Below are positions 59,454 through 64,000 of a DNA stretch of 64,000 bases, one piece after another. The stretch comes from Dictyophora rubrovolvata. Its lineage: Eukaryota > Basidiomycota > Agaricomycetes > Phallales > Phallaceae. Under the pieces are notes generated by a model that was not told the origin of the DNA, did not search any database, and saw only the letters and a program-made list of their open reading frames with translations. The DNA lies in NCBI GenBank assembly GCA_029959195.1, contig CP114127.1, positions 248,001 to 312,000 on the forward strand. The letters run 5' to 3'. The translations under genes and the position numbers were made by a program. Each line of letters opens with the position of its first letter. Position 1 is the stretch's first letter.

Positions 59454-62087
59454 CTAGTAGTTTCTCCTGGGTACATGTAAAGTATTTCCTTGCTGGGCCC
59501 AATACATACCATTCTCCGGAGCAGGACTATCCCCAGGCGTAGAAAATGTTCCCCAGTCCCTTGGAACAGGCTTTCGGGTGACCGGTTTTCGTCCTTGCAA
59601 ACGACGTTTCACCGAATTGCTAAACACCTTAGAAATGGAGGAAAAAATACCAGATTGGTGGGCTCTGCCTGAGCTTGTAGCAGCTTGCGTTTGCATCTGC
59701 TGATTCGTTGGAAGCCGGTCGTTGAATCGAACAGCCTTCCCTCCCACCATTTCTGCTAAACTTGTATCCTGCCTGAGTATGTTGCCTAGGGTCTTGTTTG
59801 ACGTGTCTGGCGTTTTCGGGAAATCTTCTTCTATAGATGACTCAGTGTATGTGCCAGGACTATGACCATGGCGTATCTGCGGTCCTTGAATGTCGGTAAA
59901 AGTAGCTGTCGTCGAAGCTCCCGTCATCCATGCAGGCGCCGATTCCTCTGTTGTCGCGGTCATAGACACCTCTCTGCCTGCTGAAGTCACTGCTAGCCGT
60001 CTAAGCTCATAATTGTGAGCGATTTGACCGTTCACTCCTTTTCCATTCTTATTTCCATCCGATATGACACCAGAGTGACTTTCGGTCAAAGATTGAACTC
60101 CCCGAAGTTCTGGCCGACTCCGCTCCATCCCATTCGTCTTCTCCGCCGCTTGGACCTTTCTTGCAGACGAAGAGATGACTCGATCACTATGCGCGGCTGC
60201 GCCATCGCTTGCGTCTCTCCTAGTCGATGAAGCAAACGATCCATCTCTAAGCGGAGAAGGTGGAAGCGGCTTTTGAGTCATCAATACACCCTCCGGTTCC
60301 GGCGTCAAGAGCTGCAGCATCAAAGGTGCCGGAGGTGAATTGTGCAAGGCAGGTTCGTTGATTGCGGCTGTGTTGACTGCATTGTTGTTTGTAGTTAAGA
60401 CAGACGTACTAGCTTGATGCACGTGGCTCGCTGTATCGTGAAGAATGCCGTCACTGGGGATCATTCGAGACGACGCTGGTGTTTCGGGGGTGTTATGGCA
60501 CTTGGATCCCGCAACTGCTTTCTGATCTGGCAGGATCGTTTGGGAGGAAGCAGGCGGCGTGTCTGTCACGACATGCGGAACACTGGGCACACCATGGTCG
60601 ACTGAGCACCGGGTGTGGCAACATTCTACAGGATCGATGTTTGGAGTTAGGACAGACGTACTAGCCTGATGCACGTGGCTTGCCGTATCGTGAAGACTGC
60701 CGTCACTGGGGATCGTTCGAGACGCTGGTGTTTCGGGGTGGTTACAGCACTTGCCTCCTGCAGCTGCTTTCTGATCTGACAGGATCCTTTGAGAGGAGGC
60801 AGGCGGCGCGTCTACTACGACGCACGGAACACTGGGCACACCATGGTCGACCGAGCACCGGGCCCCATTGTGGCAACACTCTACAGGACCGCTGCCCGTA
60901 GTTAGGACGGACGTACTAGCCTGATGCACGTGGCTTGCTGTATCGTGAGGAATGCCGTCACCGGGGATCGTTCGAGACGCTGGTGTTGCGAGGGTGTTAC
61001 AGCACTTGTATCCCGCAGCTGCTTTCTGATCTTGCAAGATCGTTTGGGAGGGAGCAGGCGGCGCGTCTGCAACGACATGCGGAACACTGGGCACACCATG
61101 GTCGACCGAGCACCGGGCCCCACTCTGGCAACATTCTACAGGAAAATGTTGAGGGCAACGGAGAACAATATGAACGCATCCTGAATGGCAACATGATGCT
61201 GCCACTGAACCTCTATCGGCACTGCTGGCAGGCTCTGGCGTACCATGGTTAAGGTGCTTATCGCCGGCCGCAGGTTGTAGTGGTGCAGATGGGGACAGTG
61301 TTTGCGTATCTGTATTTATTGTTGGCGTTTTGATCGAAGTTGTGTCTGGGGCGAAAGTTGGTGAAGGAAGTTGACTCTCGGTGTCGTTTGGCTCGGTGAC
61401 TATAGGAGTGTGATGCTCTGTTTCCAAACGTACTTGAAGGGTGCAAGCCTAACAAGGGTTGGCACGACTTACTCAATGGTTCTGCAGACCCGAAAAGCCT
61501 CCGATCTCTCTCCCAGCGTTCTAGTTGTCTTAGAGTAAAGTCTGGCGGTGCAACAAGCGACTGCTTTGTGAATGTCCCGTATCCGGGGTACGGGCGGAAA
61601 TTTGACAGCTTGCAGCATCGTTTTATAAGTCGATCCTTCATTTGGCTTATTGATCGATGGTTAATATGCGAAAAATAGCAGTTGACATACTTTGGCTTGG
61701 CGATAGGTGGCAACACGCCTCAAGTTACAATCGGCGGATCCGCTCTTCTGAAGCTCCTGAATCAATTCAATGTACACGTAAATACCCCTCAGTTCAATGT
61801 TGAATCTCTTTCTGATTACCTGTTCTTCAACATCCAATAGTCGTGCGTAGCACCGTGCAATGACAGGCGGCAGGAGCACGCGATATTCGTCCCGAATGTC
61901 TGTGCACTGTTACGTACTGTCAGTACTATCATCACAATAAACCTGCAAAACGTCGCTTTCTTACTTGTAACCACCTCCATCCTGAATAACCGATAGGCGT
62001 CCTTGCCTCCGGCTCCAAACATCCTCGATTGTCGGTGTTTATAGCACCACGCTGCGCTGAAGAAAAAGTACCAAAAGACGCGGACAT
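59454..62087 (-). CDS. Paralogue A of a tandem pair, unknown family, long repeat-bearing tail
   Basis: The start at 62087 (MSASFGTFSSAQRGAINTDN) leads to a conserved domain of about 130 residues in four short exons: YSGWRWLQ, CTDIRDEYRVLLPPVIARCY, ARLLDVEEQ, then KRCCKLSNFRPYPGYGTFTK and APPDFTLRQLERWERDRR. After a short intron (about 61440-61480) comes one exon of more than 650 codons, Ser/Thr/Pro-rich and low in order, ending WAQQGNTLHVPRRNY at 59454. The tail has three tandem units of about 84 residues (60391-61142), each with a Cys/His set (PVECCH, CSVDHGVPSVP, KCCN) and HDTASHVHQASTSVL. I do not recognise the family. The neighbour at 62728-63646 shares the domain but not the tail. Confidence 0.65.
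60391..61142. repeat. Three tandem coding repeats of about 250 bp
   Basis: Units start near 60391, 60643 and 60897, each marked by GACAGACGTACTAGC-like sequence, with lengths of about 252, 254 and 246 bases. Being multiples of three (or nearly so) they keep the reading frame of paralogue A. Copies are very similar in DNA as well as protein, which points to recent unequal crossing over and likely copy-number variation between strains. Confidence 0.85.
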
Positions 62088-62727
62088 TTGAACTTGACGT
62101 CCAACCTACGTAGTCGTAATGGCGCAAATGTAGAAATTCTACCGTTGTCAAGAAACAAGTCGCTTTAAAACCAAATGCAAAAGCTTACGTTTAGAAGATA
62201 CCCCGAGTGTGTCAACAAAGGAAGAAAAAGCGCATGCACGCCTACGATCGATCACCCTGAAATCCCCGGTAAGGAAAAAATAAAACAAAAATAAAAACAA
62301 GAGCTTCAGGTAACATATGTGGTTATATGTATGTACCTACCACCTAATTATGAGGATCAGATGAAACGCCGAAAATGTCTAAACAAGGGGTCTTTTGCCT
62401 TACTTGGACTTGATGGGATGTCTACCCAAGCCCGGGGCTTGACGGCCCTGATGTTTCAAATACCTTTTTGGTCGTTACAGACGCAATTGTAATCGACCTT
62501 TTATAACGACAAAGGGAGCATAACGGAAGAAACCCCGCGGCATACATAAATATGATTTCCCGACTGTTCTTTTGTTGAGACCCGGACTCCAACTCGTGTT
62601 TTCTTGGATCGTCAACTAAGATCTGAAAGTTGATCTTCCTTTGTTCTCGCATATTCCCAATCAGTATATACATAAAATTAATTCATTCGATTTATAATTT
62701 GTTAATACTAATGTGTGGAGGAATTGC

Positions 62728-63646
62728 CTAAAACGAAGTATGACAGCTCCTAAGTTGTTCAAATAATATGATTACTCCGCCTTCAGTAAGATTATCCCCA
62801 GAGCTCGAATTATCGTTACACTCAGATTCGCTCGACTCTTGCCTTTTCGGTGGATCATTACTACTCCTGCTGGTGGGATGAGATCTAGACCTTGATCCTC
62901 CCCGATCATTACCTGTAACAGTGTCAAAATTATTGTCCCACTCTGTCGAGTCGAGCAGCACGTAACATAATACATTTGACATACATGTACGTTGCCCTGT
63001 CGATAAATTACATACCTGTAGTGAAGATAGGGACAGTCTTTGCCCATTTTTCTAGACTGGTGATTGTGAATGTCGGAGGCGCATGTAGTTGCATAGGCTC
63101 GAACGAGATTTCCGGATCGTATGGACGAAAATCTACCATCCTCATGCATCGTCGCAACATTTTATTCTGAATAAATTCAACCAAAAATCACACAAAAACG
63201 AAAAAGAAACAAACGTACCTTCAAAGCTCGAATTTTGGCGACACGCTCCCAAATAACATCAGGTCGACCATCCTCTCGTAACAAATAAGTTCCTAGTTCC
63301 TGTTACAAATCACATAATCCCGCCTCCGTAAAGCATAGAACCATGCAGCCACCACATACCCATTTTTCAGCATCCAGAAGGCGAGCGTAAATGGATGCTA
63401 TCTTGGGTGGAATCAAGACCCGGAATTGACCCGGATAGTCGGTACACTATACATAGGAATTTCGAGTCAAGCGATAACGAAAAGAAAAAACTTGGTATGT
63501 CATACCTGGAGCCATCTCCAACCCGGATATTCCTCGGGCGTATTTCTAGGATCCTCAAGCGTCCCACGAACAGGCTCAGTTTGGCTTTCGTTGAGGGGAA
63601 CGAGATAATTCTGTTCACCAAAGTGAAGTTGTAGTGGTGGTGTCAT
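62728..63646 (-). CDS. Paralogue B of a tandem pair, unknown family, short tail
   Basis: The start at 63646 gives MTPPLQLHFGEQNYLVPLNE. The conserved domain runs through EEYPGWRWLQ, CTDYPGQFRVLIPPKIASIY, ARLLDAEKW, LLREDGRPDVIWERVAKIRA, LRRCMRMVDFRPYDPEISF and HAPPTFTITSLEKWAKTVPI, over four or five exons with introns of 50-70 nt. A short tail of Arg/Ser-rich and acidic Ser-rich sequence (SRSRSHPTSRSSNDPPKRQ, SSESECNDNSSS) ends at 62728. The shared order of motifs and intron places shows it arose with its neighbour by tandem duplication. The family is unrecognised; the basic WRWLQ and RRC helices could bind nucleic acid or another protein, which is a guess. Confidence 0.62.
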
Positions 63647-64000
63647 GCTACGTATGAGTTGAGCTGAGTTGAAACGGAATGAAAACGATGAGATGAGATG
63701 AGGAAAGGTTGAGTCGTAATGGACCACTTTCGTGTCGTGGTTCTAAAATTGACCCCTAAGTAGCAAGGCACTTTATATATCTATTTAATGCCATGTTAAA
63801 GATATGAATGAGAAGCAAGTGGTTTTCCTTACTCTTTTGTTCAACAGCGGCTTTTCCCTGAGACGCGTCTCACCATCCCACCTCAGGTTATAAATCGCTA
63901 TAACCCTTCTAATATAGTTATGACTTAATATTTCGGGCCGAAAAAAAAAAGAGAAGATGGATTACTCACTAGACTAGTTGAATCTTGAAGATAAACTACA
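63647..64000. other. Upstream region of paralogue B, window edge
   Basis: Likely promoter of paralogue B. A TTTATATATC stretch lies at about 63771-63780. No other gene was seen before the window ends. Confidence 0.4.

Noticed and set aside
1-64000. CRISPR array, rRNA operon or bacterial-type operons
   Set aside because: No spaced direct-repeat array or rRNA sequence was seen; spliced genes show this is eukaryotic DNA.

Overview
The window looks like genomic DNA of an agaricomycete (mushroom-forming basidiomycete). Genes are broken by many short GT-AG introns of about 50-60 nt. The host families are fungal: a UDP-glycosyltransferase, an SMP-30/lactonohydrolase, class-3-like aldehyde dehydrogenases, paired FAD oxidoreductases, an HPC2/ubinuclein-type HIR subunit, a glyoxalase-like protein, an epoxide hydrolase and mitochondrial EF-Ts. 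The transposases belong to families I know from agaricomycetes. All exon joins below were made by eye and are approximate.

Layout. 1-252 is the end of an LTR. 1.0-2.8 kb is a membrane-anchored SMP-30-type lactonase gene (-). 4.0-6.5 kb is a UDP-glycosyltransferase gene (-). 6.5-9.1 kb has no supportable gene. 9117-14884 is a complete-looking Mutator-like DNA transposon (MULE-1) with a 9-bp target duplication, terminal inverted repeats of 420-460 bp, a transposase gene (-) and a divergent, apparently intact zinc-binding accessory gene (+). 15063-19530 is a 5'-truncated LINE with poly(A) and an 11-bp target duplication. 19.8-22.1 kb is an aldehyde dehydrogenase copy (+, decayed). From 38.4 kb down to 23.5 kb runs a second, tail-to-tail aldehyde dehydrogenase gene (-). 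It is split in an exon by an 11.37-kb second Mutator-like element (MULE-2, 25480-36847, 10-bp target duplication). MULE-2 encodes a MULE transposase with a SWIM-type zinc finger and a Ulp1-like protease region. It is itself hit by solo LTRs.

39.3-44.7 kb holds two head-to-head paralogous FAD oxidoreductase genes. 46.1-48.2 kb holds the HPC2/ubinuclein-like gene. 52.1-55.1 kb holds a glyoxalase-like gene and a microsomal-type epoxide hydrolase gene. 56.1 kb holds a small Cys-rich protein gene with a 5'UTR intron. 58.1-59.2 kb is mitochondrial EF-Ts. 59.5-63.6 kb holds two tandem paralogous genes of unknown function, one with a large tail carrying three repeats of about 84 residues.

How it works together. 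The left two thirds is a transposon landing zone around a pair of aldehyde dehydrogenase genes. Target duplications let four kinds of insertion be delimited to the base and partly ordered: MULE-2 entered the dehydrogenase exon before the solo LTRs entered MULE-2. The enzymes (lactonase, UGT, dehydrogenases, FAD oxidoreductases, epoxide hydrolase, glyoxalase-like) could act in oxidation and detoxification of lipid or aromatic compounds, but no backbone biosynthetic gene is present, so a metabolic cluster is only a weak inference. The most novel-looking item is the two-gene MULE-1, with its intact zinc-binding partner gene and tRNA-like motifs inside both terminal repeats.
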